A stretch of 13,390 nucleotides of DNA from Alphaproteobacteria bacterium (GTDB lineage: Bacteria; Pseudomonadota; Alphaproteobacteria; Zavarziniales; Zavarziniaceae): the NCBI GenBank assembly GCA_021774355.1, contig JAJFJE010000112.1, positions 1 through 13,390 on the forward strand. Reading direction: 5' to 3'. Positions 1-7,439 of this stretch are shown here, piece after piece (within the stretch, counting starts at the first letter, position 1; every line of letters starts with the position of its first letter). The notes beneath the pieces were generated by a model. It made no database searches and was not told the DNA's origin. It worked only from the letters and a program-made list of their open reading frames with translations. Made by a program: the position numbers and the translations under genes.

Positions 1-20
1 CGCAATGGCCTGGACGATCA

Positions 21-752
21 TCATCGCCAGTGCTCGGCAATCCAGGGGCTGGGCTTCAGGTGCTTCAAGGGCTTGCCCGGCCAGCGCCCGGCGACAGCGT
101 CTTCCGGCTTGGGGTTGCCGTGAAACACCACGATGCGCGTGCCCGGGGGCAGGCGCGGCGCGCGGAACCAGGACAGAATGTTGTAGGGCCCGCCCGGGAT
201 GCAGTGGAACTTGAAGCTGCGGCACCAGCTGGCGGGAAAGAAGCTGGGCCGGCCGACCCAGCGCGACAGGAAGATCTGTTCATTGTCGACCGCCGCTATG
301 GCGCCGTCGGGATCGGCCAGATAGGCGTCCAGGCAGCCGGCCAGGCTGCCCGCGTCGAAGCGGAATACCGAACTGTTGCCGATCCCGCGGCCCCGGGTCG
401 TCCAGTTCTCGATGATGCACAGCCGGCCCTCGGTCTCGAAAAAGGGATCGATGCTGTCGACGATCACCAGGTCCAGGTCGAGGAACAGGGTCGGCCCCGC
501 CAGGTCGGCCAGGGGGTTGGCGAGCAGGGCCAGCTTGCGCCAGGGCGACACCTGGCGGTGCCGGGGCACCGGGATGTCGGGCATGGGCCGGGTCTCGATG
601 CCGTCGTCGAGACCGGCGGCGTCATCGGTGAAACAGACGAAGCGATGGGGCCGCGACAAATGCCGGGCGACCATGGCGCGCAGCCGGTTGACATAATGGG
701 ACCCGTATCGGGTGCCCCATTTGGCGCAGATCACGTTGACAGGCGAACGCAT
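21..752 (-). CDS. Putative glycosyltransferase (nucleotide-diphospho-sugar transferase-like)
   Basis: The product is 243 residues. It begins MRSPVNVICAKWG and has the core FLDLDLVIVDSIDPFF at about residues 90-105. The DLD at 92-94 looks like the DxD metal and nucleotide-sugar site of GT-A fold transferases. A later DNEQIFLSRW stretch (156-165) and a C-terminal IVVFHGNPKPED segment (207-218) fit GT8-like or uncharacterised transferases. No signal peptide or membrane segment is seen, so it is probably cytosolic. The ATG at 752 is chosen because GGAG lies 6 bases upstream and the conserved-looking protein starts there; the open frame runs much further upstream but only as a shadow of ygfZ. It is divergent from ygfZ. 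The sugar donor and acceptor cannot be told from the sequence. Confidence 0.75.
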   Translation of the reverse strand: MRSPVNVICAKWGTRYGSHYVNRLRAMVARHLSRPHRFVCFTDDAAGLDDGIETRPMPDIPVPRHRQVSPWRKLALLANPLADLAGPTLFLDLDLVIVDSIDPFFETEGRLCIIENWTTRGRGIGNSSVFRFDAGSLAGCLDAYLADPDGAIAAVDNEQIFLSRWVGRPSFFPASWCRSFKFHCIPGGPYNILSWFRAPRLPPGTRIVVFHGNPKPEDAVAGRWPGKPLKHLKPSPWIAEHWR

Positions 753-875
753 GGGAGGCTCCGTGCCGCGGCGCCTCTCTATAGCAGGAGTGAACGGCAA
801 TTGCCCCCCCAACGGCAGAATTGTGATGCGCCCGCCTCTTGACTTCAGACCCCCTGCTGCCCCAAGTCGTACAAA

Positions 876-1775
876 ATGAGCGTCGACATCGCCCCACTTC
901 CGGAACGCGGGATCCTCGGCCTGGCCGGGCCGGATCGCAGCACCTTTCTGCAAACCCTGGTGTCCAACGATGTGCTGTCGGCGGGACCGGGCCGGGCGAT
1001 CTTTGCCACCCTGCTGACCCCTCAGGGCAAGTTCCTCCACGAATTGCTGATTGCCGCAACCGGCGACCGCCTGCTGGTTGATACCGAGATATCGCGTCTG
1101 CCGGACCTGCAGCGCCGGCTGACCCTGTATCGCCTGCGGGCCAAGGTCGATCTGGCCGATCTGTCGGCGGACTGGGCGGTCTTTGCGGCGTTCGGCCAGG
1201 GTGCTGCCGCGGCCTTCGGGCTCGAGCCGGCGGCCGGCGCCGCCCGGGTTCTGGGCCAGGGCAGCCTGTTCGTCGACCCGCGCCTCGACCGGCTGGGCGT
1301 GCGCATCATCGCCCCCCGGGCCGAGGCCGAGACTGCTATCGCCGCCGCAGGCCTGGCGGTCACTGCCGATTTCGAGGCCTGGGACCGCTGGCGCCTGGCG
1401 CTGGGCGTGCCCGACGGGTCGCGGGACATCCAGCCGGACAAGTCCTTCCTGCTGGAATCGAACATCGACGAGCTCAACGGCATCTCGTTCACCAAGGGCT
1501 GTTATGTCGGCCAGGAGCTGACCGCCCGCACCAAGCACCGGGGAACCGTCCGGAAACGCCTGTTCACGGTCCGCTATGACGGGCCGGCGGTCGACCCCGG
1601 CACCCCGGTAATGGCGGGCGACCGGGAGGTCGGGACCATGCGCTCGGGCCGGGCCGGCATCGGCCTCGCCTCGATGCGGCTCGACGAACTCGACCAGGCG
1701 CGGGCGGCGGGCCTTCCGCTGCTGGCCGGCGGCCGGGAAGTGCACGCCGAACAACCAGACTGGGTCCGCCTATGA
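876..1775 (+). CDS. ygfZ: YgfZ/GcvT-family folate-binding protein
   Basis: The protein is 299 residues and carries the family signature KGCYVGQE at 207-214 with the invariant Cys209. In front of it is the usual N-terminal GcvT-like region (PERGILGLAGPDRSTFLQ, then TPQGKFLHEL). YgfZ proteins bind tetrahydrofolate and help maintain or repair some iron-sulfur enzymes such as MiaB; the cysteine is needed for that role. No signal peptide or membrane helix is seen, so it is cytosolic. The ATG at 876 has only a weak ribosome binding site, but the N-terminus aligns well with the family from here. The stop overlaps the start of tag in an ATGA, suggesting translational coupling. The link to the downstream sox genes looks only positional. 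Confidence 0.93.
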   Translation: MSVDIAPLPERGILGLAGPDRSTFLQTLVSNDVLSAGPGRAIFATLLTPQGKFLHELLIAATGDRLLVDTEISRLPDLQRRLTLYRLRAKVDLADLSADWAVFAAFGQGAAAAFGLEPAAGAARVLGQGSLFVDPRLDRLGVRIIAPRAEAETAIAAAGLAVTADFEAWDRWRLALGVPDGSRDIQPDKSFLLESNIDELNGISFTKGCYVGQELTARTKHRGTVRKRLFTVRYDGPAVDPGTPVMAGDREVGTMRSGRAGIGLASMRLDELDQARAAGLPLLAGGREVHAEQPDWVRL

Positions 1776-2356
1776 ACGCGTCAACCGACGCGCAGCACCG
1801 CTGCGGCTGGAGCGCAACCGCGCCCGACTATGTCGCCTATCACGACACCGAATGGGGCGTCCCGGAATACGACTCCCGGGCCCTGTTCGAGAAACTGACG
1901 CTCGACGGCTTCCAGGCGGGCCTGTCGTGGCTGACCATCCTGCGCAAGCGGGATACCTTCCGGGCCCGTTTCGAGGGTTTCGAACCGGCCCGCCTTGCCC
2001 AGTGGGGCGATGCCGAAATCGCCGCCGCCCTGACCGATCCGGGGATCGTGCGTAACCGCGCCAAGATCGTGGCGACGGTCGGCAACGCCCGGGCCTACCT
2101 CACCATCGAAACCGAGCCAGGCGCTTTCAGCCGCTATTTATGGGCGTTCGTCGGCGGCCGGCCCCTGGTCAACCACTGGCAGACGCGCGAACAGATCCCG
2201 ACCGAAAGCGCTGAGGCCCAGGCCATGTCGAGTGCCCTGAAGGCCAAAGGCTTCCGCTTCGTCGGACCGACCATCGTCTATGCCTTCATGCAGGCGGTCG
2301 GCATGGTCGACGACCATCTGGTCGACTGTTTCCGCCACAGCGGGCAGCAATCGTGA
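1772..2356 (+). CDS. tag: DNA-3-methyladenine glycosylase I
   Basis: The 194-residue protein matches TAG along its whole length: RCGW at 10-13, YHDTEWGVP at 23-31, FQAGLSWLTILRKR at 47-60, and GMVDDHLVDC near the end. The zinc ligands expected for TAG are present as Cys11, His24, His182 and Cys186. The enzyme removes 3-methyladenine from alkylated DNA in base excision repair. The residue aligned with the active-site Glu38 of E. coli TAG (LEGQQAGLSW) is Asp45 here (LDGFQAGLSW). This is a conservative change that I believe occurs in other bacterial TAGs. It starts inside the ygfZ stop (ATGA) and ends inside the start of the GNAT gene (GTGA), so the three are probably co-transcribed and coupled. 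Confidence 0.95.
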   Translation: MNASTDAQHRCGWSATAPDYVAYHDTEWGVPEYDSRALFEKLTLDGFQAGLSWLTILRKRDTFRARFEGFEPARLAQWGDAEIAAALTDPGIVRNRAKIVATVGNARAYLTIETEPGAFSRYLWAFVGGRPLVNHWQTREQIPTESAEAQAMSSALKAKGFRFVGPTIVYAFMQAVGMVDDHLVDCFRHSGQQS

Positions 2357-2811
2357 ACTGGCTCGCCCTGCGCTTCCTGACCCGGGTGCGGCGGGCGCGC
2401 CCGCGCGACATGCGGGCCTGCGCCGCCCTCTATTGTGCGGCCCGGCGGCGGGCCTATCCCCGGGTCCCGGCCGACCGCTTCACCCTCGACGACTTCGCCC
2501 TGTCGACCCGCGGCCTGGAAACCTGGGTCGCGGATTGTCACGACCAGGTCCTCGGCTTCGTCTCGTTCGACCGCACGGGGCGGGAAATCGCCCACCTCTA
2601 TGTCACGCCGGACCTCCAGGGGCGCGGCGTGGGCCGGCGGCTGCTGACCAAGGCCTGCCGGTTGATCGGCGAGGGCGCCGTGCTCGAATGCGACAGCCGC
2701 AATCAAAGCGTGGTGGCGTTCTACCAGGCGCTGGGCTGGGTCGAGCAAGGCCCCGGCAGCAGCGACGAACATCTGGTCCTGCGCTTCGAGGGGCGCCGGC
2801 ACGCCGCCTGA
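2353..2811 (+). CDS. GNAT-family N-acetyltransferase
   Basis: The protein is 152 residues. GNAT motif A is clear as LYVTPDLQGRGVGRRLL at 82-98, with the acetyl-CoA pyrophosphate loop QGRGVG (89-94). Motif B follows as NQSVVAFYQALGW (117-129). The substrate cannot be inferred; it could be a small molecule or a protein N-terminus. The start is GTG at 2353, sharing GTGA with the tag stop; no ATG lies near a better position, and the arginine-rich N-terminus (RFLTRVRRARPRDM) leads directly into the fold. It is the last gene of the ygfZ-tag set and is followed by a 105-base gap. Confidence 0.85.
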   Translation: MNWLALRFLTRVRRARPRDMRACAALYCAARRRAYPRVPADRFTLDDFALSTRGLETWVADCHDQVLGFVSFDRTGREIAHLYVTPDLQGRGVGRRLLTKACRLIGEGAVLECDSRNQSVVAFYQALGWVEQGPGSSDEHLVLRFEGRRHAA

Positions 2812-2827
2812 CGCCCCCGCGGGGCAA

Positions 2828-2855
2828 TTGCTTTGTCCCGGCGATGCCGTTAAAG
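2828..2855 (+). promoter_or_regulatory. Possible sigma70-like promoter before the methyltransferase
   Basis: TTGCTT (2828-2833) and TTAAAG (2850-2855) are 16 bases apart in the 105-base gap before the methyltransferase gene. The match to consensus is only partial, but this is the only AT-rich stretch in the gap. Confidence 0.25.
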
Positions 2856-2916
2856 CGGTGACCGGCCGGACCGGCGCCATGGTCCGGCCCCGGGGGAACC
2901 GAAAGGACAAGGGGCC

Positions 2917-3765
2917 ATGACTTCCGCTGCCGACGCCAATGCCGGCCAGATTGCCCACTGGAACGACACCGCCGGGCGCACCTGGGCCGCGCTGCAGGAT
3001 CTGCTCGACCGGATGATCGGGCCCCTGGGCAGCCGCGCCATCGACGCCCTGGCCCCGGCCCCCGGCGAGCACCTCGTCGACATCGGCTGCGGCTGCGGGG
3101 CCACCGCCCTCGACCTCCAGCGCCGGGTGGGCGCCAACGGCTCGGTCACCGGTTTCGACGTGTCCCAACCCATGCTGGAGGTGGCCCGGCAGCGGGCCGC
3201 CGCGGCCGGCGCCCCGGTCCGCTTCGTCAATGGCGATGTGCAGACCCACGGATTTCCGCCGGCCGGCGCCGATGGCGCCTTTTCCCGCTTTGGCGTGATG
3301 TTCTTCGATGATCCGGTCGCCGCCTTTGCCAATGTGGCCACGGCCTTGCGGCCGGGCGGGCGGCTCGCCTTCGTCTGCTGGCGGGGCCTTGCCGACAATC
3401 ACTGGATGACCGTACCGCTGGATGCCGCCCGCCCCCACATGCCGCCCCAGGCGCCAGCCGATCCGCAGGCCCCCGGGCCCTTCGCCTTCGCCGATCCCGA
3501 GCGGGTGCGGGCCATCCTGGCAGGCGCCGGCTATGTCGATATCGCCATCGCACCGCACGACCAGTTGATCGGCGGCAATACCCTGGACCAGGCCCTGCAC
3601 CTCGCCCTCAATGTCGGTCCCCTGGGCAGCGTCCTGCGCGAGGCGCCGGACGCGCGCGGACCGGTCACCGCGGCAGTGCACGCCGCTCTCGCGCCCCACG
3701 AGCGGGACGGCGTGGTGCTGCTGCCATCGGCCACCTGGATCGTCGGTGCGCGCAAGCCGGCCTGA
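2917..3765 (+). CDS. Class I SAM-dependent methyltransferase
   Basis: The product is 282 residues. SAM-binding motif I is seen as VDIGCGCGATAL (54-65), the acidic end of strand beta2 as GFDVS (79-83), and a motif II-like region as NGDVQTHGFPPAGADGAFSRFG (about 105-126). After that comes LRPGGRLAFVCW (144-155), typical of the UbiE/COQ5-like Methyltransf_11 and Methyltransf_25 groups. The C-terminal third probably shapes the acceptor site. The substrate is unknown. The ATG at 2917 follows a purine-rich AAAGGACAAGGGG stretch that can serve as ribosome binding site. No signal or membrane segment is visible. It is transcribed alone and faces the DUF302 gene across a hairpin. Confidence 0.88.
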   Translation: MTSAADANAGQIAHWNDTAGRTWAALQDLLDRMIGPLGSRAIDALAPAPGEHLVDIGCGCGATALDLQRRVGANGSVTGFDVSQPMLEVARQRAAAAGAPVRFVNGDVQTHGFPPAGADGAFSRFGVMFFDDPVAAFANVATALRPGGRLAFVCWRGLADNHWMTVPLDAARPHMPPQAPADPQAPGPFAFADPERVRAILAGAGYVDIAIAPHDQLIGGNTLDQALHLALNVGPLGSVLREAPDARGPVTAAVHAALAPHERDGVVLLPSATWIVGARKPA

Positions 3766-3780
3766 CCGGGCGGGACGACC

Positions 3781-3819
3781 AGAGCACCGGCGGAATGACA
3801 GTCAGTCCGCCAACGCTCT
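3781..3819. terminator. Imperfect inverted repeat between convergent genes, possible terminator
   Basis: AGAGC (3781-3785) pairs with GCTCT (3815-3819), and GGCGGA (3789-3794) pairs with TCCGCC (3806-3811). Three unpaired bases lie on each side between the two stems, and a short TGA/TCA pairing is possible in the loop. It sits between the stop of the methyltransferase and the stop of the convergent DUF302 gene, so it could end transcription from both sides. No clean T-run follows on either strand, so intrinsic termination is uncertain. Confidence 0.45.
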
Positions 3820-3880
3820 AACGTGTTGAAATAATGCATTTTCAGACGGCGAACCGGATTCCGCTTCGGCTGAACAGGCG

Positions 3881-4366
3881 CTAGTGGCCGGCCGCCTCGA
3901 CCGCAATGCTGTCGAGCAGGCTGTTGATGGGATCGCGCCCGTCGCCGGGTGGCAGGCGCCGGAAGCCGATGACGATCTGGCCGGGGCGGCCTTCGGTCTC
4001 GTAGACGAAGACCGAATAGGGGCAATAGGCGATATTTCCGGGGTCCTGTTCCATCGCCGCGCGCGACAGGGAGGCGGAGCAGAACTGGAAGAATTCGGCG
4101 GCACGATAGGGCGACCCGGCCAGCCCCAGGGCCGCCCCGGTGCGCTTGAGCATGTCGCCGATCAGGCCGTGATGGTCGACCACCAGGCCGCGGTTGACGA
4201 TGGCGTCCGACAGGTCGGCCACGACATCGGCAAAGGAGGCTTCGCGCACATAGCTGGTCACCGAATCCTGGGCCCAGGCGCCGCTCGGCGCGAGCAGGGC
4301 AAAGGCGGCCGCCGCAAGCCGGGCCCGGTGCCCCGATAGCCCCCGGACCGCCGGTCTGTCGGCCAC
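3881..4366 (-). CDS. Exported DUF302-family protein linked to soxR
   Basis: The protein is 161 residues. A Sec-type signal peptide is evident: a basic start, then LAAAAFALLAPSGAWA, with likely cleavage after residue 32. The mature part resembles DUF302: an N-terminal SYVREASFADVVADLSDAIVNRGLVVDHH region (38-66), then IAYCPYSVFVYE (112-123) and IVIGFRRLP (131-139). Cys96 (FFQFC) and Cys115 (AYC) could form a disulfide or bind a ligand. The family has no settled biochemical role; an early conserved histidine pair (65-66) is also present. The start is GTG at 4366, only 7 bases after the soxR stop, so it should be co-transcribed with soxR. I infer a periplasmic role linked to sulfur or redox; this is not proven. 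Confidence 0.8.
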   Translation of the reverse strand: MADRPAVRGLSGHRARLAAAAFALLAPSGAWAQDSVTSYVREASFADVVADLSDAIVNRGLVVDHHGLIGDMLKRTGAALGLAGSPYRAAEFFQFCSASLSRAAMEQDPGNIAYCPYSVFVYETEGRPGQIVIGFRRLPPGDGRDPINSLLDSIAVEAAGH

Positions 4367-4373
4367 GGCGCGG

Positions 4374-4721
4374 CTAGTCCCGTGTCTTGAGCGGTTGGCA
4401 GAAGGCCTTGTAGAGGGCGTCGATCACCGTGGTCACTTCCGAACTGGCCAGGGAATAATAGATCACCCGGCCGTCGCGCCGGGTATTGACCAGGCGGTCG
4501 AAGCGCAGGCGGGCGAGTTGCTGGGACACGGCGGCCTGGCGCATGTTCATGATCTGCTCGATATCAGACACCGACTTCTCGCCGTCGGCCAGCAGGCACA
4601 GGATCAGCAGCCGGCTCTCATGGGACAGGGCCTTCAGCAACTCGGTCGCTTTACGCGCCTGTTCCAGCATCTGCCCGAATTCTTCCGCAGACTGTGTCGC
4701 ACCAATTTTGGGCAGACTCAT
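4374..4721 (-). CDS. soxR: SoxR, ArsR-type persulfide-responsive repressor of sox genes
   Basis: From the ATG at 4721 the protein is 115 residues. It is an ArsR/SmtB winged helix: LLKALSHESRLLILCLLADGEKSV, then the recognition helix MRQAAVSQQLARLR, then the wing RRDGRVIYYSL. Cys42 (ILC) and Cys108 (AFC) are 66 residues apart. This is the spacing of the two thiols that form a tri- or tetrasulfide bridge in SoxR, BigR and SqrR, causing release of DNA. No metal-binding ELCVC motif is seen. It lies divergent from soxV. In-frame ATGs at 4742 and 4751 are also possible and would add 7 or 10 residues. I prefer 4721 because of a GGAA 9 bases upstream and because the length then matches the family. 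Confidence 0.88.
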   Translation of the reverse strand: MSLPKIGATQSAEEFGQMLEQARKATELLKALSHESRLLILCLLADGEKSVSDIEQIMNMRQAAVSQQLARLRFDRLVNTRRDGRVIYYSLASSEVTTVIDALYKAFCQPLKTRD

Positions 4722-4943
4722 TTCGGTTTCCGTAGACGGCATGTGAGGCATCAGACGACCCGACCCTTCGCGGCAGAATGCAGAATATTGTGCACCAGCT
4801 TCGCCGCCAAGTCGCTGCGCTGCGGTAAATCCGCCGACAAAAAAGCAGAAAAGCTGCCGGAGCACCACAGCCGGCGCGGCATGGCCACACCGCCCGCCGC
4901 CGCACCGGCCGTCTGCCCCGGGCGACGCCTGTCCATTTCTCGT

Positions 4944-4973
4944 TTGCAATATATCGTTATATTCGAATATCTT
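4944..4973 (+). promoter_or_regulatory. Possible soxVW promoter overlapping the operator
   Basis: TTGCAA (4944-4949) and TATCTT (4968-4973) are 18 bases apart and each match four of six sigma70 consensus bases. The candidate operator fills the spacer, so a bound repressor would block the polymerase directly. The match is modest. Confidence 0.35.
4947..4970. promoter_or_regulatory. Candidate SoxR operator 1, upstream of soxV and soxR
   Basis: The island contains CAATATATCGTTATA (4947-4961), one of three copies of CRATATATNSWTATA in the window, and a perfect 12-base palindrome ATATTCGAATAT (4959-4970). It lies between divergent soxR and soxV, 80 bases before the soxV start. SoxR proteins of Paracoccus and Pseudaminobacter are known to bind the equivalent region before soxV. 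That this exact motif is the operator is inference from its position and repetition. Confidence 0.6.
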
Positions 4974-5026
4974 CTAGGTCCAAAATAAGCGCGGCAGCAC
5001 GGCCGGGCCCGCCACCGGGGTAGGAA

Positions 5027-5761
5027 ATGCTCGACGTCAGCTTCGGAGGAGCGTTCATCGCGGGTCTGCTGTCCTTCCTGGCGCCCTGCGTGCTGCCCAT
5101 CGTTCCGCCCTATCTCGCCTGGTTGACCGGCCTCAGCTTCGACCAGTTGAGCGCCGCACAGCAGCTGCCCGCACAGCGCCGGCGGATCATTCTGTCGGCG
5201 CTTTTTTTCGTCTTCGGCTTCGCCACGGTGTTCGTCGCTCTGGGTGCCACGGCGACGGTGATCGGCCAGGCCCTGGCCCGTTATTTCGACATCCTGTCGA
5301 TCGTCGCCGGCCTGGTGATCATCGTCATGGGCCTGCATTTTCTGGGCCTCCTGCGCTTTGCCGTGCTCTACCGCGAGGCCCGCATCACGCCGGCCAGCAA
5401 ACCCGCCGGCCTGGTCGGTGCCTATGTGATGGGGCTTGCCTTTGCCTTCGGCTGGACACCCTGTGTCGGGCCTGTGCTGGCGGCCATCCTGTTCGTGGCC
5501 GGTGCCGAGGAATCCGCGTTGCACGGCGCCGCCCTGCTGGCGACCTATGCCTTGGGGCTGGGGCTGCCGTTCCTCCTGGCCGCGGCCTTCATCGGCCGGT
5601 TCATCACATGGGCCGGCCGCTTCCGCCGCCATCTCAAGACGGTGGAGCAGGTCATGGGCGCCCTGCTGGTGGTCACCGGCGTCCTGTTCGCAACCGGCCA
5701 GATGGCCAATATCTCGTACTGGCTGCTGGAAGCGGTTCCGGCATTTCAACGCCTGGGATAG
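5027..5761 (+). CDS. soxV: SoxV, CcdA/DsbD-type membrane thiol transporter
   Basis: The 244-residue protein is mostly hydrophobic, with about six membrane helices. It has the paired cysteines of the CcdA family: LAPCVLPIVPP (Cys21, helix 1) and GWTPCVGPVL (Cys146, helix 4). CcdA-type SoxV carries electrons from cytoplasmic thioredoxin across the inner membrane to periplasmic SoxW, which reactivates SoxYZ. The ATG at 5027 follows GGGGTAGGAA, which serves as ribosome binding site. soxW begins 9 bases after the stop, with its own ribosome binding site in the gap. Another CcdA role, such as cytochrome c maturation, would look alike in sequence; the location between soxR and soxW favours SoxV. Confidence 0.93.
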   Translation: MLDVSFGGAFIAGLLSFLAPCVLPIVPPYLAWLTGLSFDQLSAAQQLPAQRRRIILSALFFVFGFATVFVALGATATVIGQALARYFDILSIVAGLVIIVMGLHFLGLLRFAVLYREARITPASKPAGLVGAYVMGLAFAFGWTPCVGPVLAAILFVAGAEESALHGAALLATYALGLGLPFLLAAAFIGRFITWAGRFRRHLKTVEQVMGALLVVTGVLFATGQMANISYWLLEAVPAFQRLG

Positions 5762-5770
5762 GAGAGCCCG

Positions 5771-6358
<588 letters not shown>

Positions 6359-6375
6359 CCGGCCGCGCTGCATCG

Positions 6376-6410
6376 CAATATATTCATATACTCATATTTT
6401 TGAATTGAAT
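6376..6410. promoter_or_regulatory. Candidate SoxR operator 2, upstream of soxX
   Basis: The AT-rich island carries CAATATATTCATATA (6376-6390), matching CRATATATNSWTATA. It also has a TCATAT direct repeat (6384-6389 and 6392-6397) and TTGAATTGAAT at its right end. It lies 115 bases before soxX, in the soxW-soxX gap where SoxR binding is known in related sox clusters. TATTTT (6395-6400) could be a -10 element. Confidence 0.6.
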
Positions 6411-6444
6411 CGCCGGGCGCATTGCGGCACCCTGATAAGCCTAA

Positions 6445-6463
6445 GCCGGAGACACAGTCCGGC
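6445..6463 (+). other. Leader hairpin before soxX
   Basis: GCCGGA (6445-6450) and TCCGGC (6458-6463) form a perfect 6-base stem with a 7-base loop, ending 27 bases before the soxX start. It would fall in the untranslated leader if transcription starts at the AT island. No T-run follows, so a terminator role is unlikely; it may be chance or affect mRNA stability. Confidence 0.3.
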
Positions 6464-6490
6464 AGACGTGGACGGAAGGGACGGCACAGG

Positions 6491-6952
6491 ATGAGGTCCG
6501 TTATCGGCTGGGCGGCAGCATGTGCCGCACTCGTCAGTTCCAGCGTTTCGCTGGCAGCCGACACGGCGCCGGACCAGGTTCGCTTCGAGGAAAATGCCGT
6601 CACCGCCACGCTGACCGGCCTGGCCGGCGACCCGGATGCCGGCGCCAAGGCCTTCGTCGACCGCAAATTGGGCAATTGCCTCGCCTGCCACGCGGTGAAA
6701 AGCCTGAGCAAGGAACAGTTCCACGGCGACGTTGCGCCGCCGCTGGACGGCGTGGCCGAGCGCTGGTCGCCGGCCCAACTGCGCGCCATCGTCGCCGACT
6801 CGAAAGCGGTATTCGGCCCCGACACCGTGATGCCCGGCTTCTACTCCCTCAAGGTCGGCATCAATGTTCGCAAGGATCTGGTCGGCAAGACCATCCTGAC
6901 CGCCCAGCAGGTCGAGGACGTGGTTGCCTATCTGGCCACTCTCAAGGACTAG
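6491..6952 (+). CDS. soxX: SoxX, monoheme cytochrome c of SoxAX
   Basis: The product is 153 residues. A Sec signal peptide (RSVIGWAAACAALVSSSVSLAA) ends near residue 23. The single heme site is NCLACHAV with CLACH at 63-67, and Met114 in VMPGFY is the expected axial ligand. LTAQQVEDVVAYLATLKD closes the cytochrome fold. SoxX pairs with SoxA to join thiosulfate oxidatively to SoxY and takes the electrons. The ATG at 6491 is chosen because GGAAGGG (6474-6480) lies 10 bases upstream and the signal peptide begins there. An in-frame ATG at 6422 would add a 23-residue arginine-rich extension unlike a signal peptide. soxY starts 23 bases after the stop. Confidence 0.95.
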   Translation: MRSVIGWAAACAALVSSSVSLAADTAPDQVRFEENAVTATLTGLAGDPDAGAKAFVDRKLGNCLACHAVKSLSKEQFHGDVAPPLDGVAERWSPAQLRAIVADSKAVFGPDTVMPGFYSLKVGINVRKDLVGKTILTAQQVEDVVAYLATLKD

Positions 6953-6975
6953 ACCCGGTCATCGAAGGACCTGTC

Positions 6976-7422
6976 ATGCAGTTGAACAGACGACAAGCCC
7001 TGGCCCTATCCGCAGCGGCGGCATTTGGCGGATTGCTGCCGGTGGTGGCGCGGGCCACCCCGGAAGCCACCGCGCAGCGGATCGCGGCCTTTGCCGGGGC
7101 CGCCAAGCCCGCGATGGGAAAGATTACATTGACCGCCCCGGAGATCGCCGAGAACGGCAACACCGTGCCGATATCGGTAACCGTGGACAGCGCCATGAGC
7201 GGCGACGACAGGGTCGAATCGGTGATGATCGTCGCCGAGGGCAATCCCAATCCCGAGGTTGCCACCTTCCACTTCACCGCCCTGAGCGGGGTCGCCGCGG
7301 CGACCACCCGCATGCGCCTGGCCAAGACCCAGAACGTCATCGCCGTCGCCAAGATGGCCGACGGCTCGGTCTACCTGGACCAGAAGGAAGTCAAAGTAAC
7401 CATCGGCGGCTGCGGCGGCTGA
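6976..7422 (+). CDS. soxY: SoxY, sulfur-carrying subunit of SoxYZ
   Basis: The product is 148 residues and ends in TIGGCGG, the family's swinging-arm motif. Cys146 carries the bound sulfur intermediates. The N-terminus MQLNRRQALALSAAAAFGG is a twin-arginine signal (Arg5-Arg6), and cleavage is likely after ARA (about 27). The rest is an immunoglobulin-like fold typical of SoxY. The ATG at 6976 follows GAAGGA (6964-6969). The open frame continues upstream through soxX as a shadow only. SoxZ has no signal and is carried out with folded SoxY through Tat. The gene lies between soxX and soxZ, with 17 bases before soxZ. Confidence 0.97.
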   Translation: MQLNRRQALALSAAAAFGGLLPVVARATPEATAQRIAAFAGAAKPAMGKITLTAPEIAENGNTVPISVTVDSAMSGDDRVESVMIVAEGNPNPEVATFHFTALSGVAAATTRMRLAKTQNVIAVAKMADGSVYLDQKEVKVTIGGCGG

Positions 7423-7439
7423 GCGACAGGAGAGCGACG

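Larger units (their letters stand above)
4722..5026. other. Divergent intergenic region between soxR and soxV
   Basis: This 305-base stretch holds no convincing gene apart from possible alternative starts of soxR at 4742 and 4751. Its soxR-proximal part is ordinary GC-rich DNA, with a small AT-richer patch (GCAGAATGCAGAATATTG, 4773-4790). The notable element is the AT island at 4944-4973, described separately. Open frames across the region on either strand look like composition artefacts. Confidence 0.7.

Noticed and set aside
21..1754. A 577-residue minus-strand frame suggesting a longer glycosyltransferase
   Set aside because: The upstream part is antisense to ygfZ and low in recognisable structure. 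The ATG at 752 has a good ribosome binding site and starts the conserved protein.
4773..4790. AT-richer patch with GCAGAATGCAGAATATTG near the soxR start as a fourth operator
   Set aside because: It does not match the shared 15-base motif and has no counterpart before the other sox genes.
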